This document shows positions 1 to 13,004 of a stretch of DNA of 16,403 bases, one piece after another; positions within the stretch are counted from its first letter, which is position 1, and each line of letters opens with the position of its first letter. Origin of the DNA: Deltaproteobacteria bacterium (lineage in GTDB: Bacteria; Desulfobacterota_B; Binatia; UBA9968); NCBI GenBank assembly GCA_005879255.1, contig VBKY01000188.1:1-16403 (forward strand). The letters are read 5' to 3'. The notes under the pieces are model-generated. The model ran no database searches, was not told where the DNA came from, and saw only the letters and a list, made by a program, of their open reading frames with translations. Position numbers and translations under genes: made by a program.

Positions 1-61
1 CATAACGCCCGGCTTCATTATCGTCGACGATTAGAATTGTATGGGCTTGAGGCTCGGTCAT
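1..61 (-). CDS. Response-regulator receiver protein, 5' end only
   Basis: The ATG at 59-61 opens a frame that runs off the left edge. Only about 20 residues are visible. They read MTEPQAHTILIVDDNEAGRY, which is the first beta strand of a CheY-like receiver with the Asp-Asp pair that binds Mg2+. The phospho-acceptor Asp and any output domain lie outside the window. No clear Shine-Dalgarno sequence precedes the ATG, because the upstream DNA is the octamer-repeat tract at 76-166. Its place behind a broken receiver and a PAS kinase suggests it is the next phosphorelay partner in the same operon. The receiver identity is fairly certain from the motif; full length and output are unknown. Confidence 0.7.
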   Translation of the reverse strand, partial: MTEPQAHTILIVDDNEAGRY

Positions 62-75
62 GATGTTATCTGAAT

Positions 76-166
76 TGGAGTGGTGGAATGATGGAGTATT
101 GGAGTAATGGGTCCTCCCAACACTCCATCACTCCACACTCCAGTTTGTTTACTCCATCACTCCGTT
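76..166. repeat. Octamer repeat (TGGAGTNN) in opposed orientations
   Basis: On the plus strand, units with an 8-bp period start at 76, 84, 92 and 100 (TGGAGTGG, TGGAATGA, TGGAGTAT, TGGAGTAA). The complementary units follow at 122, 130, 151 and 159 (ACTCCATC, ACTCCACA, ACTCCATC, ACTCCGTT). The two halves are inverted relative to each other and could pair as a long imperfect hairpin between the broken receiver and the next receiver gene. The same octamer recurs at 13927-13958, so this is a dispersed repeat of the genome. It also forms the last codons and stop of the broken receiver frame. Confidence 0.75.
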
Positions 167-547
167 CCGCCATCCCCTCCCCGCGGCTTGTTGCAGCACC
201 AAGTCCAGCAGCCGGTGCATACGTTCGCGCGAAACAGTGCTTTTGTCGATGATGGCGCAGGTTTGGCATTCAAGATTGCGTCGTTGCTGGTCGGTGAGGC
301 TTGCCGAGGTAACCACAGCCACGGGTATCCTGTGCATCTTCGAGTCGGCTTTGAGTGAATCGAGCACGTCGTACCCGGACATACCCGGCATATGGAGATC
401 AGAAGCACTAGTTGAGGTTTGATCTCGCGCGCCATGCGCAAGCCTTCGACGCCGTTTTGCGCTTCGTAAGTGATGCAGTTTTCGGCCCTAAATAAACCAG
501 CCACCACGTAGCGCGCCGCCGGCTCGTCGTTCGTTCCGTATTTTCAT
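149..547 (-). pseudogene. Receiver-domain response regulator, frameshifted and degraded at its 5' end
   Basis: Two overlapping minus frames together make one CheY-like receiver. The upstream frame gives NDEPAARYVVAGLF and then NGVEGLRMAREIKPQLVLL. The downstream frame resumes at MPGMSGYDVLDSLKAD and continues through the beta-4 Thr/Ser region (VAVVTSAS) and the conserved Lys (IIDKS). Restoring one G in the coding strand between 400 and 401 gives LVLLDLHMPGMSG and recovers the phospho-acceptor Asp. The 5' end is also damaged. The plausible ATG at 547 reads into a TAG within 20 codons, and the receiver frame has a TGA just before the expected VDD motif, so the first strand and acidic pair are missing. 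The last codons are octamer-repeat DNA. The gene lies 15 bp behind the PAS kinase and was probably its phosphorelay partner. A sequencing error could explain the internal frameshift but not the missing start. Confidence 0.75.
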
Positions 548-562
548 CCTTCACATCTACAT

Positions 563-1984
563 TTACGCTTCGCTCAATCCAGCGGTAGTCTCGTCACCAT
601 TGCGCGCTTTACTCTCCGGCTGATAGCGCAACGGCAACGTTAGAGAAAATTTCGAGCCCACTCCCAGCTCGCTCTCCAGGTCGATCCGCCCCCCCAACAA
701 CTCGGCCAACTTGCGGCATAGCGGTAAGCCCAATCCCGTCCCTTTGAACTGGCTCTGCGCGGGATTTTCCAACTGAGTAAACTCTTCGAATATTCTCTCT
801 TGGTCCTGGGGCCCAATCCCCACTCCGGTATCGTTAACCGAAAACGTCACCGTGCCGCCGTCTTCGTCGTACCGCGTACTGACCCGCACCTCGCCGCGCT
901 CGGTGAACTTCAGCGCATTGGAGATAAAGTTGCGCAGTATCTGCGATACTTTGGCCTCGTCGGTATACAATAACGGCACCCCCTCGGGCTCTTCGAATAC
1001 TAACTTTACCGATTCATTGACCAACAACGCGCGCAGCATGCCGCGCAATGCGCTGAACAAATTGGCCGCTTCGAACTCCAATGGGTGCAATTCTGCCTTG
1101 CCCGCCTGGATCTTGGCCGAATCCAACAAGTCGTTGACCAGCTCCGATAGCGAGGCGGCCTCCTTGCGGATGAAATCGACCTGCTTCTCCTGTTCACTGG
1201 TCAACTCCCCGTCAGCCCGGTCGAGCAATAGACTCGATAAGGCGAAAATCGAATTGAGCGGCGTGCGCAGTTCGTGGCTCATATTGGACAGAAACCGCGT
1301 CTTCATCTCATCGGCGTGCCTCAGCTCCTTGGCTTTCTCGTCGAGCTCCGTATACAGCGTCACCATGCCGCGATTGATGTCCTCCAGCTCTTGGTTCAGT
1401 CGCTCCAATTCCTCCTGGCGCTGGCGCAGCGCCTGCTCGCGCGCCAGCGCCGCCTGCTGCTCGATTTCCAGCGCCAGGCGGCGCTGCTGCTCGGTCAGGT
1501 CCAAGACAATGACGCAGATCGCGTGCGGCAAATCGTCTAGACCAAGCGGGCTCGACGCCAGTTGTACCGGTAACGCCCCGCCGTCGGCTTTAACGAGCAT
1601 CAAATCTCTGCGCTGGGGCGCCGTGGCATTTTGCAGGAAATCCGCGTAGCTCGCCCGGTCTTCTTCTTTCACCCAGGCGGTAAAGGACGCACCGATCAGC
1701 TCCTGCAAGGGCGTGCCGAGCAACTGCGCGAACGCGCGGTTGCAATGAAGCACAGTACCCTCTTGAGACAGGGTGACTGCTCCTTCGCTCATGGTTTCCA
1801 TCATGACGCGATAAGGCCGCTCCGCGGCTTGCAGCGTGAAGACCTGCTCGCCGTCCGCACCGTGCACGACCACGGCATCGACCTCGCGGTTATAAATCGC
1901 CCGCAGCACGGCTTGCGCTTCGGCCAACTGCGACTCCAGGTCGGCCACTTGGCGGAGCAGTTTCAGTTCCTCTTCCGCGCTCAT
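563..1984 (-). CDS. PAS-domain histidine kinase downstream of KaiB-2
   Basis: This 473-residue cytoplasmic kinase has no signal peptide or membrane segment. It has an N-terminal coiled coil (about 1-35), a PAS domain (about 58-165), a second coiled coil (165-225), a HisKA helix with phospho-acceptor His237 in [10 protein letters not shown], and a HATPase_c domain. The latter has the N box around 351-359 (RNFISNALK), the G1 motif at Asp385 (DTGVGI) and the G2 loop at about 414-420 (KGTGLGL). It should autophosphorylate on His and pass phosphate to a receiver. Its ATG overlaps the TGA of kaiB-2 by 4 bp (ATGA), so translation is probably coupled. That pairing recalls cyanobacterial SasA, where a KaiB-like domain is fused to the kinase, although here the kinase carries PAS instead. 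From about residue 191 the catalytic half is a close paralogue of the receiver kinase at 4725-6020. Confidence 0.93.
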   Translation of the reverse strand: MSAEEELKLLRQVADLESQLAEAQAVLRAIYNREVDAVVVHGADGEQVFTLQAAERPYRVMMETMSEGAVTLSQEGTVLHCNRAFAQLLGTPLQELIGASFTAWVKEEDRASYADFLQNATAPQRRDLMLVKADGGALPVQLASSPLGLDDLPHAICVIVLDLTEQQRRLALEIEQQAALAREQALRQRQEELERLNQELEDINRGMVTLYTELDEKAKELRHADEMKTRFLSNMSHELRTPLNSIFALSSLLLDRADGELTSEQEKQVDFIRKEAASLSELVNDLLDSAKIQAGKAELHPLEFEAANLFSALRGMLRALLVNESVKLVFEEPEGVPLLYTDEAKVSQILRNFISNALKFTERGEVRVSTRYDEDGGTVTFSVNDTGVGIGPQDQERIFEEFTQLENPAQSQFKGTGLGLPLCRKLAELLGGRIDLESELGVGSKFSLTLPLRYQPESKARNGDETTAGLSEA

Positions 1985-2331
1985 GTCATGTCTTCCTCAC
2001 CCGAAACGCCCAGATACTTGAGCGTATCTTTAGTGTTCGACAAATTCCCGATCAAACGCCGGACTGGCAGCGGGAAATCTTTGATTAGGGTCGGCACGGC
2101 GAGGAGCTGCTCCTTGGCGGCAATCCCCGGCTGTTGACAGATATCGATGACTTCAAGCTCGTACTGGTCAGGAAAGTTCTCCTCGCACAGCCGTTTGAGA
2201 TTATCGATCGCCTGAAGCGATTTTTGCGAAGCGCCCGAGACAAACAGGCGAAGTGTGTAAACTTGCGCGGTAGGGTTCTTGAGCGCTTGCTCGAATTCTT
2301 CAACTTTGTCTTGCTTAGGTTTTCTTGGCAT
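1981..2331 (-). CDS. kaiB: KaiB-family protein, second copy (KaiB-2)
   Basis: The product is 116 residues from the ATG at 2329-2331, chosen because AGGCGG lies 7 bp upstream; an in-frame ATG at 2364 lacks a good ribosome site. A charged N-terminal extension of about 22 residues precedes a complete thioredoxin-like KaiB domain. This shows YTLRLFVSGASQKSLQAI, then YELEVIDICQQP, the conserved VPTL segment with its proline near residue 80, and the C-terminal part VRRLIGNLSNT. In known systems KaiB binds the CI ring of KaiC, switching fold in its C-terminal half. This copy departs from KaiB-1 there (IGNLS instead of IGDLS, then an acidic tail), so its partner could be KaiC or the downstream kinase. 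Its stop overlaps the kinase start by 4 bp. It is separated from kaiB-1 by a 233-bp spacer carrying palindromic repeats. Confidence 0.9.
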   Translation of the reverse strand: MPRKPKQDKVEEFEQALKNPTAQVYTLRLFVSGASQKSLQAIDNLKRLCEENFPDQYELEVIDICQQPGIAAKEQLLAVPTLIKDFPLPVRRLIGNLSNTKDTLKYLGVSGEEDMT

Positions 2332-2373
2332 AGGGTTTCCGCCTAAGGGCTCCAAACGAAACATTCCAGGGCT

Positions 2374-2416
2374 CGAAGCCGAAGAGCATCACGAAGTCGA
2401 TTCGAAGTCGGCTTCG
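2374..2416. repeat. Inverted repeat in the kaiB-1/kaiB-2 spacer
   Basis: CGAAGCCGA at 2374-2382 is matched perfectly by TCGGCTTCG at 2408-2416, a 9-bp stem with a 25-base loop. The loop holds a further CGAAGTCG copy, repeated beside the right arm. No T run follows, so it does not look like an intrinsic terminator. It may instead shape mRNA stability between the two kaiB genes. Confidence 0.5.
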
Positions 2417-2420
2417 CCTT

Positions 2421-2508
2421 GCGTCATTCCGGCGTAGGCCGGAATCCATTCCGGGAGTCATTTCTACTCCACATTCCCCCTGGATGCCGGCTTTCGCCGG
2501 CATGACGG
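2421..2508. repeat. REP/MITE-like paired palindromic element
   Basis: There are two perfect hairpins, each with an 8-bp stem and 4-base loop. The left one is ATTCCGGC-GTAG-GCCGGAAT (2426-2445) and the right one is ATGCCGGC-TTTC-GCCGGCAT (2484-2503). They are flanked by inverted CGTCAT/ATGACG ends (2422-2427 and 2502-2507). Read in frame on the minus strand this gives the peptides VMPAKAGIQ and SGLRRND. These recur as spurious translations of a short intergenic repeat found in many environmental proteobacterial genomes. The element lies in the spacer between kaiB-1 and kaiB-2 and is most likely a non-autonomous mobile repeat. It could act as an mRNA-stabilising or attenuating hairpin pair inside the operon. 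Confidence 0.8.
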
Positions 2509-2564
2509 GTGTTTCCATTCGCCGGATTGGCGCTGTATCACCCTGTTAACGTTTCCAACACAAA

Positions 2565-2924
2565 TCATCGTGTTCTCATCCCTGAGCGCGCCGGGCGCAG
2601 ATCCAAGCCCACCAATACCCGCTCGGTATTGGACAGGTCGCCGATAATTTTTTTTAACGGCTGCGGTAATTGCCGCACCAACGTCGGGATCGCCAGAATC
2701 TGGTCCCCCGCGGCGAGCTGCGGCTGCTCCAAGAGATCGATGATCTCGATCCGATAGCGGCCGGCGAGATGCTCCTCGCATATTTTTTTTAAGTTGGCGA
2801 AAGCGGTGAGCGACTTGGGCGTCTGCCCGGCGACGTAGAGTCGCAGTTCGTAACGCGAATCGTCGGCTGCGACGGCCATCGCCGCAGTTTCAATGGCGTC
2901 GTTATGGTTCTTTGCGATCTTCAC
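2565..2924 (-). CDS. kaiB: KaiB clock protein, first copy (KaiB-1)
   Basis: This is a 119-residue KaiB. After about 24 N-terminal residues it shows [18 protein letters not shown], then [15 protein letters not shown], the DQILAIPTL segment (Pro80) and the canonical C-terminal [17 protein letters not shown]. This matches classical KaiB closely, ending in a short basic tail. The start is the GTG at 2922-2924, with GGGAGG five bases upstream inside the 3' end of kaiC; the two genes overlap by 23 bp and are probably translated as a pair. In characterised systems KaiB binds the ADP-bound CI ring of KaiC and drives dephosphorylation or ring disassembly. No kaiA is present, so the arrangement fits the KaiBC-only (KaiA-independent) class known from non-cyanobacteria. 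Confidence 0.94.
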   Translation of the reverse strand: MKIAKNHNDAIETAAMAVAADDSRYELRLYVAGQTPKSLTAFANLKKICEEHLAGRYRIEIIDLLEQPQLAAGDQILAIPTLVRQLPQPLKKIIGDLSNTERVLVGLDLRPARSGMRTR

Positions 2925-4719
2925 CGTTTCCTCCCCGCGCCCTGAGCGGACGCCGTCGCTTGATTTTCGCCCCGCCGTTGCCGTCGCGCAGCTGCGCCGC
3001 GTCGAGACGCCCCTGGGCCACGGTTTCGTCCTGCATGCGCAACTCGGCGATTTCCTTCAGCACGTCTTCCTCGTACGCGGCGAACTGCTCGCGCTCGGCG
3101 CGCGAGCGCGCTTCCAGAGCGGCGCGTTTATGTGCGAGATCTCGCCGGCGGCGCGCGATTTCCGCTTGCCGCCGAAAGGCTTCGGCATTTTCTCTGGCTT
3201 CCTGCACCACCCGCGCCGTGCCCCTCAGCACACCGCCCGGCCCGGTATAAACATTTATCAGATCGACGCCGTGGTCGGTGAGGATAAATTCTCGGATCTG
3301 ATTCGAATGTGTCATGCCGCGCGCTTTGAGCACGTACAGGCCGCGGTTGCGCTCGCCGTTGTGTTCCAAGTTGCGCAACAGGATCCACGTGTCCATCAGC
3401 GAAGAGATGCCGATCTCGGAATGCTCAGCGTGCGCGTAGTCGCCCGTCAGACTGGTAAAAAGCGCCGTGATACCCCGCGTTTTGAGCAGGTCGATCAGTC
3501 GCGTGAGCGTCGACTTGACTTCGACATCGGTACCGACGGCATTCAAATTAGTCACCGGATCGACCACCAGCACCTTGGGCTTGGTCTCGTCAATCAAGCG
3601 GTGAATGATCGCCAGGTGCATTTCGAGACCGTAGACCGTCGGCCGCGCCGCGTGAAAGCTGAGCCGGCCGCTTTTGCTCCAGCGCTCCAGATCGATACCG
3701 ATGGAGCGCATGTTGCGCATGATCTGACTTGGAGACTCTTCCAGCGCCAGGTAAAGCGCGCGCTCGCCGCGGGCGCAGGCGACGTCGACAAAATGCGCCG
3801 CCAGGCTCGACTTGCCTGCCCCCGCCGTGCCGGAGACCAACACGCTGCTGGCGCGATAATAGCCCTTGCCGCCGAGCATCGCATCGAGTCGAGGGACGCC
3901 TGTGGAAACGCGATCGGTGCTCGCCGGATGATTCAAGCTGAGCGACGTGATCGGCAGCACGGCGATGCCGTGAGCGTCGATCAGGAACGGATATTCATTG
4001 GTACCGTGGCTCGAGCCGCGGTACTTGACCACGCGCAAGCGGCGCGTCAGAACTTGGTCGTGGATGCGATGGTCGAGCAGGATGACGCAGTCCGAGATGT
4101 ATTCCTCGAGGCCCTGACGGGTGAGCGTGCCCTCGCCGCGCTCGGCGGTGATGATCGCGGTAACGCCTTTGCTCTTGAGCCATTGAAACAGCCGGCGCAA
4201 CTCGGTACGCAGGATGCTGGCGGAAAGCGACGCGAACAACACTTCGATGGTGTCGATCACGATTCGCTTGGCGCCGATCGAATCGATGGCGTGATTCAAA
4301 CGGATGAATAATCCTTCGAGGTCGTATTCGCCGGTCTCTTCGATCTCGCTGCGCTGGATGTGCACGGCGTCGATGAGCAGTTGTTTGCGCTGAATCATCT
4401 CGGAAAGATCGAAGCCGAGCGAGCGCACGTTCTCGGCCAGCTCCTCGGCGTTTTCTTCGAACGCCATGAAAACACCGGGCTCGCCAAAATCGCGCGCGCC
4501 GCGCACCAGAAACTCCATGCCGAAAAGCGTTTTACCGCAGCCCGCGCCGCCGGTGATCAATGTCGAACGCCCGGTCGGCAGCCCGCCCTCGGTGATCTCG
4601 TCAAGGCCTTTGATGCCGGTCGGAGTTTTTGCCAAAGCCTGGGGCTTCGGTTGGCCGTTTCGGCGCGCTGCTATTTTAGAATTACTATTCGACCGCGGCC
4701 GATTCATTGGAGTAACCAT
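2902..4719 (-). CDS. kaiC: KaiC-family double RecA ATPase with C-terminal coiled coil
   Basis: The 605-residue protein has two KaiC/RecA-like domains. CI carries the Walker A motif GGAGCGKT (57-64), paired acidic residues in FMAFEEN (Glu88-Glu89) and a Walker B Asp at 156 (RIVIDT). CII carries GTAGAGKS (297-304), LALEES (Glu327-Glu328) and Walker B Asp387 (VLVVDP). Aligned by eye with cyanobacterial Kai[13 protein letters not shown] places Ser439-Ser440 where Ser431-Thr432 are autophosphorylated. Residues about 500-585 are rich in Arg, Glu and Ala, with heptad-like spacing. This predicted coiled-coil tail is absent from the 519-residue Synechococcus protein but resembles the tail reported for Rhodobacter KaiC. 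The gene starts 5 bp after the preceding kinase stops and overlaps kaiB-1 by 23 bp. The ATG at 4719 lacks a strong Shine-Dalgarno site, suggesting coupling to upstream translation. Membership of the KaiC family is certain; rhythmicity is not shown. Confidence 0.95.
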   Translation of the reverse strand: MVTPMNRPRSNSNSKIAARRNGQPKPQALAKTPTGIKGLDEITEGGLPTGRSTLITGGAGCGKTLFGMEFLVRGARDFGEPGVFMAFEENAEELAENVRSLGFDLSEMIQRKQLLIDAVHIQRSEIEETGEYDLEGLFIRLNHAIDSIGAKRIVIDTIEVLFASLSASILRTELRRLFQWLKSKGVTAIITAERGEGTLTRQGLEEYISDCVILLDHRIHDQVLTRRLRVVKYRGSSHGTNEYPFLIDAHGIAVLPITSLSLNHPASTDRVSTGVPRLDAMLGGKGYYRASSVLVSGTAGAGKSSLAAHFVDVACARGERALYLALEESPSQIMRNMRSIGIDLERWSKSGRLSFHAARPTVYGLEMHLAIIHRLIDETKPKVLVVDPVTNLNAVGTDVEVKSTLTRLIDLLKTRGITALFTSLTGDYAHAEHSEIGISSLMDTWILLRNLEHNGERNRGLYVLKARGMTHSNQIREFILTDHGVDLINVYTGPGGVLRGTARVVQEARENAEAFRRQAEIARRRRDLAHKRAALEARSRAEREQFAAYEEDVLKEIAELRMQDETVAQGRLDAAQLRDGNGGAKIKRRRPLRARGGNGEDRKEP

Positions 4720-4724
4720 TTCGG

Positions 4725-6020
4725 CTATCTTTTCGTCTCCGCGTTGTTATTCACCTCTACCGTCAATACCGCCGGCTCTTCAATACCTTCTGCTTGATCC
4801 TCTGTTACGTAGCGCGCCGGCAGCGTCAGCGCAAACTTCGAGCCCACTCCCACCTCGCTCTCCAAGTCGATTCGCCCCCCCAACAACTCGGCCAGCTTGC
4901 GGCATAGCGGTAAGCCCAATCCCGTCCCCTTGAAGTTGTTGTGCGCCGCACTCGCTAACTGAATAAATTCCTCGAAGATTCTCTCCTGATCTTCGCGTGC
5001 AATCCCGACCCCGGTATCGCTAACTGAAAATGTCACGGCGCCGCTGTCTTCGTCGTAGCGCGCTGTGACCCGTACCTCGCCGCGCTCGGTGAACTTCAGT
5101 GCGTTGGAGATAAAATTGCGCAGTATCTGTGATACCTTGCCCTCGTCGGTGTACAACGAGGGGAAACCCTCCGGATCTTCGAATACCAATGTGACCGCTT
5201 CATTGACGAGCAAGGAACGGAACATGCCGCGCAACGCGCTGAACAAATTAACCGCGTCGAATTCCACTACGTGCACCTCGATTTTTCCCGCCCGCACCTT
5301 GGCTAAGTCCAGCAAGTCGTTGACCATCTCCAGCAGCGAGTCGGCCGCTTTGCGGATGAATCCGACCTGCTTCTCCTGCTCGGCGGTCAACTCTCCATCG
5401 ACCCGATCGATCAATAAGCTCGATAAGGCAAAAATCGAATTGAGCGGGGTGCGAAACTCGTGGCTGATATTCGACAGAAACTGGGTCTTCATCTCGTCGC
5501 CGTGTCTGAGCTCTCTCGCCTTCTCGTCGAGCTCCGCATACAGCGTCACCATGCCGCGGTTGATGTCTTCCAGCTCCCGGTTCAGTCGCTCCAACTCGTC
5601 CTGGCGCTTGCGCAGGCGCTCTTCGTTCTGGCGCAAAGCCAACTCGCTGCGGTGTTTGTACAGGCCGATTTCGATCTGGGTTTTTAACTCGCGGTCGACA
5701 AACGGTTTGAGGATATAGCCGAACGGCTCCGTGCCGAGAGCTCTGGCAAGCGTGTCGGAGTCGGAATGGGCGGTAAGATAAACGACCGGAATGGCATGGG
5801 CGCGGCGCATGTGCTCGGCTGTGTCGATGCCATCGAGAGCGCCTCTGAGCCTGATATCCATCAGCACCATGTCGGGGCGCTGCTCGCCTACCATGGCGAT
5901 GGCTTCCTCGCCGCTCGCTGCGCTGCCGATCACCTGATAACCCAGTTGCTCGAGTTTGTTGGCGAGGTCGGCGGCGACAATCGCCTCGTCTTCAACGATT
6001 AACACTTTGGTTTTCGTCAC
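4725..6020 (-). CDS. Receiver-HisKA histidine kinase upstream of kaiC
   Basis: This 431-residue cytoplasmic protein carries an N-terminal CheY-like receiver (about 4-120). It has the acidic pair in VEDE, phospho-acceptor Asp55 in LMDIRL, Thr83 and Lys105 in LKPF. A coiled coil follows (125-175), then HisKA with His187 in SNISHEFRTP and a HATPase_c domain with N box 301-309, G1 Asp335 (DTGVGI) and G2 at about 364-370. It probably receives phosphate on the receiver, which modulates the attached kinase. It starts with GTG overlapping the upstream kinase stop by 4 bp (GTGA) and ends 5 bp before kaiC, so co-translation with both neighbours is likely. From residue 141 onward it aligns without gaps to residues 191 onward of the PAS kinase at 563-1984, with roughly four fifths identity by eye. 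The two genes appear to be a duplicated core given different sensory heads. Confidence 0.94.
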   Translation of the reverse strand: MTKTKVLIVEDEAIVAADLANKLEQLGYQVIGSAASGEEAIAMVGEQRPDMVLMDIRLRGALDGIDTAEHMRRAHAIPVVYLTAHSDSDTLARALGTEPFGYILKPFVDRELKTQIEIGLYKHRSELALRQNEERLRKRQDELERLNRELEDINRGMVTLYAELDEKARELRHGDEMKTQFLSNISHEFRTPLNSIFALSSLLIDRVDGELTAEQEKQVGFIRKAADSLLEMVNDLLDLAKVRAGKIEVHVVEFDAVNLFSALRGMFRSLLVNEAVTLVFEDPEGFPSLYTDEGKVSQILRNFISNALKFTERGEVRVTARYDEDSGAVTFSVSDTGVGIAREDQERIFEEFIQLASAAHNNFKGTGLGLPLCRKLAELLGGRIDLESEVGVGSKFALTLPARYVTEDQAEGIEEPAVLTVEVNNNAETKR

Positions 6021-7153
6021 CGCCCCTCACCTCGACCATCATCGATGTAAGAACGAGCATTCAAGGTTAGCTCAAACCGCGTGCCCTGGCCGTTGCACAG
6101 CTCCGATGCGCCGCCGAGCTGCTCGACGAGCATGCGTATCAGACGCAAACCGAGAGTATCGGCGCTACGCCAGTCGAGCTCCGGCGGCAGTCCGCGGCCG
6201 TCGTCGGAGAACACGACACGGATACGCCCGTCGTCCAGACGCTTGGTCTCAATAGTGATCTCGCCCTCGGCGCGCTCGTGAAAAGCATGTTTGAGAGCAT
6301 TGGTAGCGAGCTCGTTGAGAATGAGCCCGCACGGAATCGCCACGTCGACAGGCACAAATACGGCGTCCTGCTCGATGCGCAGGCGCACCTTCGACGCCAG
6401 CGCGGAGTGCGCTTGCAGCAGGTCGCCCATCAAGCTGCGCGTGTACTCGCCCAGCTCGACCCGCGCGAGGTCGTGTGAGTTGTAAAGCTTCTCATGCACC
6501 AGCGCCATCGACCGTACGCGATCACGGGCGTCATGAAACAGCTTGCGTGCCGTGGTGTCGGCAAGCTTGTCGGACTGCAGGCTGAGCAGACTGGAGATCA
6601 CCTGCAGATTGTTTTTGACCCGATGATGGATTTCCTTGAGCAGCGTCTCTTTCTCACGCAGCGAAGCCCTGATCTGCTCGACCCGTTGCTCGATCTCCGT
6701 CTCCATTGCCTGGTTGAGCTTGGTGAGCGCATGAGTCTTGCGAAATAGATCGACGAACACATCGACTTTCGATTTGAGAATGAGCGGATTGACCGGCTTG
6801 CTCAAATAATCCACCGCCCCGGCGCCATAGCCCTGCAGCACGTCTTTGTCTTCCTGATAATAGGCGGTGAGGAAAATGATCGGAATATGTTGGGTGCGCT
6901 TGCGCTGCTTGATTATTTCCGCCAGCTTGAAGCCGTCGAGGTCCGGCATGTGGATGTCGAGCACGATGACGGCGAACTCGTCGCCAACCAGGGCCAGCAG
7001 AGCTTCGTTGGCGGTGCGCGCCCGCACCAAGCGATAGTCCGGACGGGCCAGAACCGAGTCCAGAACGTCCAGATTGCGCGCGTCGTCATCGACGAGCAGG
7101 ATATTTACTCTGTGCGTTTCAGTCGCCGCCAATGATTCTCCACCGTCGCTCAT
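6017..7153 (-). CDS. Receiver-HisKA_2 family histidine kinase
   Basis: The 378-residue protein begins with a receiver (about 15-135): VDDD acidic cluster, phospho-acceptor Asp66 in VLDIHMPD, Thr96, and Lys119 in SKPV. A coiled coil (140-170) leads into a HisKA_2-type dimerisation helix, LLKEIHHRVKNNLQVISSL, with His176 the likely phosphorylation site. The ATPase domain is of the HWE/HisKA_2-related type: N box 280-291 (NELATNALKHAF) and DDGRGLP at 317-323. Such proteins couple receiver phosphorylation to a kinase and often act in light, stress or general stress-response phosphorelays. The ATG at 7153 has a modest GGAAG site five bases upstream. It is the first gene of the kai operon, following a 119-bp spacer, and its stop overlaps the next kinase start by 4 bp. 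Confidence 0.93.
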   Translation of the reverse strand: MSDGGESLAATETHRVNILLVDDDARNLDVLDSVLARPDYRLVRARTANEALLALVGDEFAVIVLDIHMPDLDGFKLAEIIKQRKRTQHIPIIFLTAYYQEDKDVLQGYGAGAVDYLSKPVNPLILKSKVDVFVDLFRKTHALTKLNQAMETEIEQRVEQIRASLREKETLLKEIHHRVKNNLQVISSLLSLQSDKLADTTARKLFHDARDRVRSMALVHEKLYNSHDLARVELGEYTRSLMGDLLQAHSALASKVRLRIEQDAVFVPVDVAIPCGLILNELATNALKHAFHERAEGEITIETKRLDDGRIRVVFSDDGRGLPPELDWRSADTLGLRLIRMLVEQLGGASELCNGQGTRFELTLNARSYIDDGRGEGR

Positions 7154-7272
7154 TTGAGCTTCCAGGCACCGAAACTAAATTTTTAGTTCAGCCGCTTGCT
7201 TGGTTCAACCACCGTTCGATCGAACAGCTTGAACCCCCTGAACCTTGAACTCTTGAACGTTGAACTCCGTCT
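7154..7272 (-). promoter_or_regulatory. Spacer before the kai operon: palindromes, possible promoter or operator
   Basis: This 119-bp spacer separates the poly-HAMP kinase from the kai-containing operon. It holds a 7-bp inverted repeat, GGTTCAA (7202-7208) with TTGAACC (7229-7235), enclosing a perfect 12-bp palindrome GTTCGATCGAAC (7214-7225). Nearer the next gene, AACTAAA-TT-TTTAGTT (7173-7187, approximate ends) is a second AT-rich palindrome. Neither is followed by a convincing U run, so a terminator is not clear. No confident -35/-10 or sigma-54 pair was found. An operator or attenuator for the operon is possible but unproven. Confidence 0.35.
7228..7266. repeat. TTGAAC short tandem repeat
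   Basis: The pentamer TGAAC recurs at 7230, 7239, 7246, 7254 and 7261, a spacing of 7-9 bp. This gives a degenerate array of CTTGAACN units just beyond the stop codon of the poly-HAMP kinase. It differs in sequence from the TGGAGTNN octamers elsewhere in the window but has a similar period and intergenic setting. Confidence 0.6.

Positions 7273-13004
<5,732 letters not shown>

Noticed and set aside
852..1649. 265-codon plus-strand frame opposite the PAS kinase, with a similar one at 5065-5718
   Set aside because: Both oppose the duplicated kinase core and resemble each other only because that core is duplicated. They are low-complexity, Ser-rich shadows.
2893..4311. 472-codon open frame on the plus strand opposite kaiC
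   Set aside because: It is the antisense shadow of a strongly conserved KaiC sequence in GC-rich DNA and has no recognisable domain or ribosome site.
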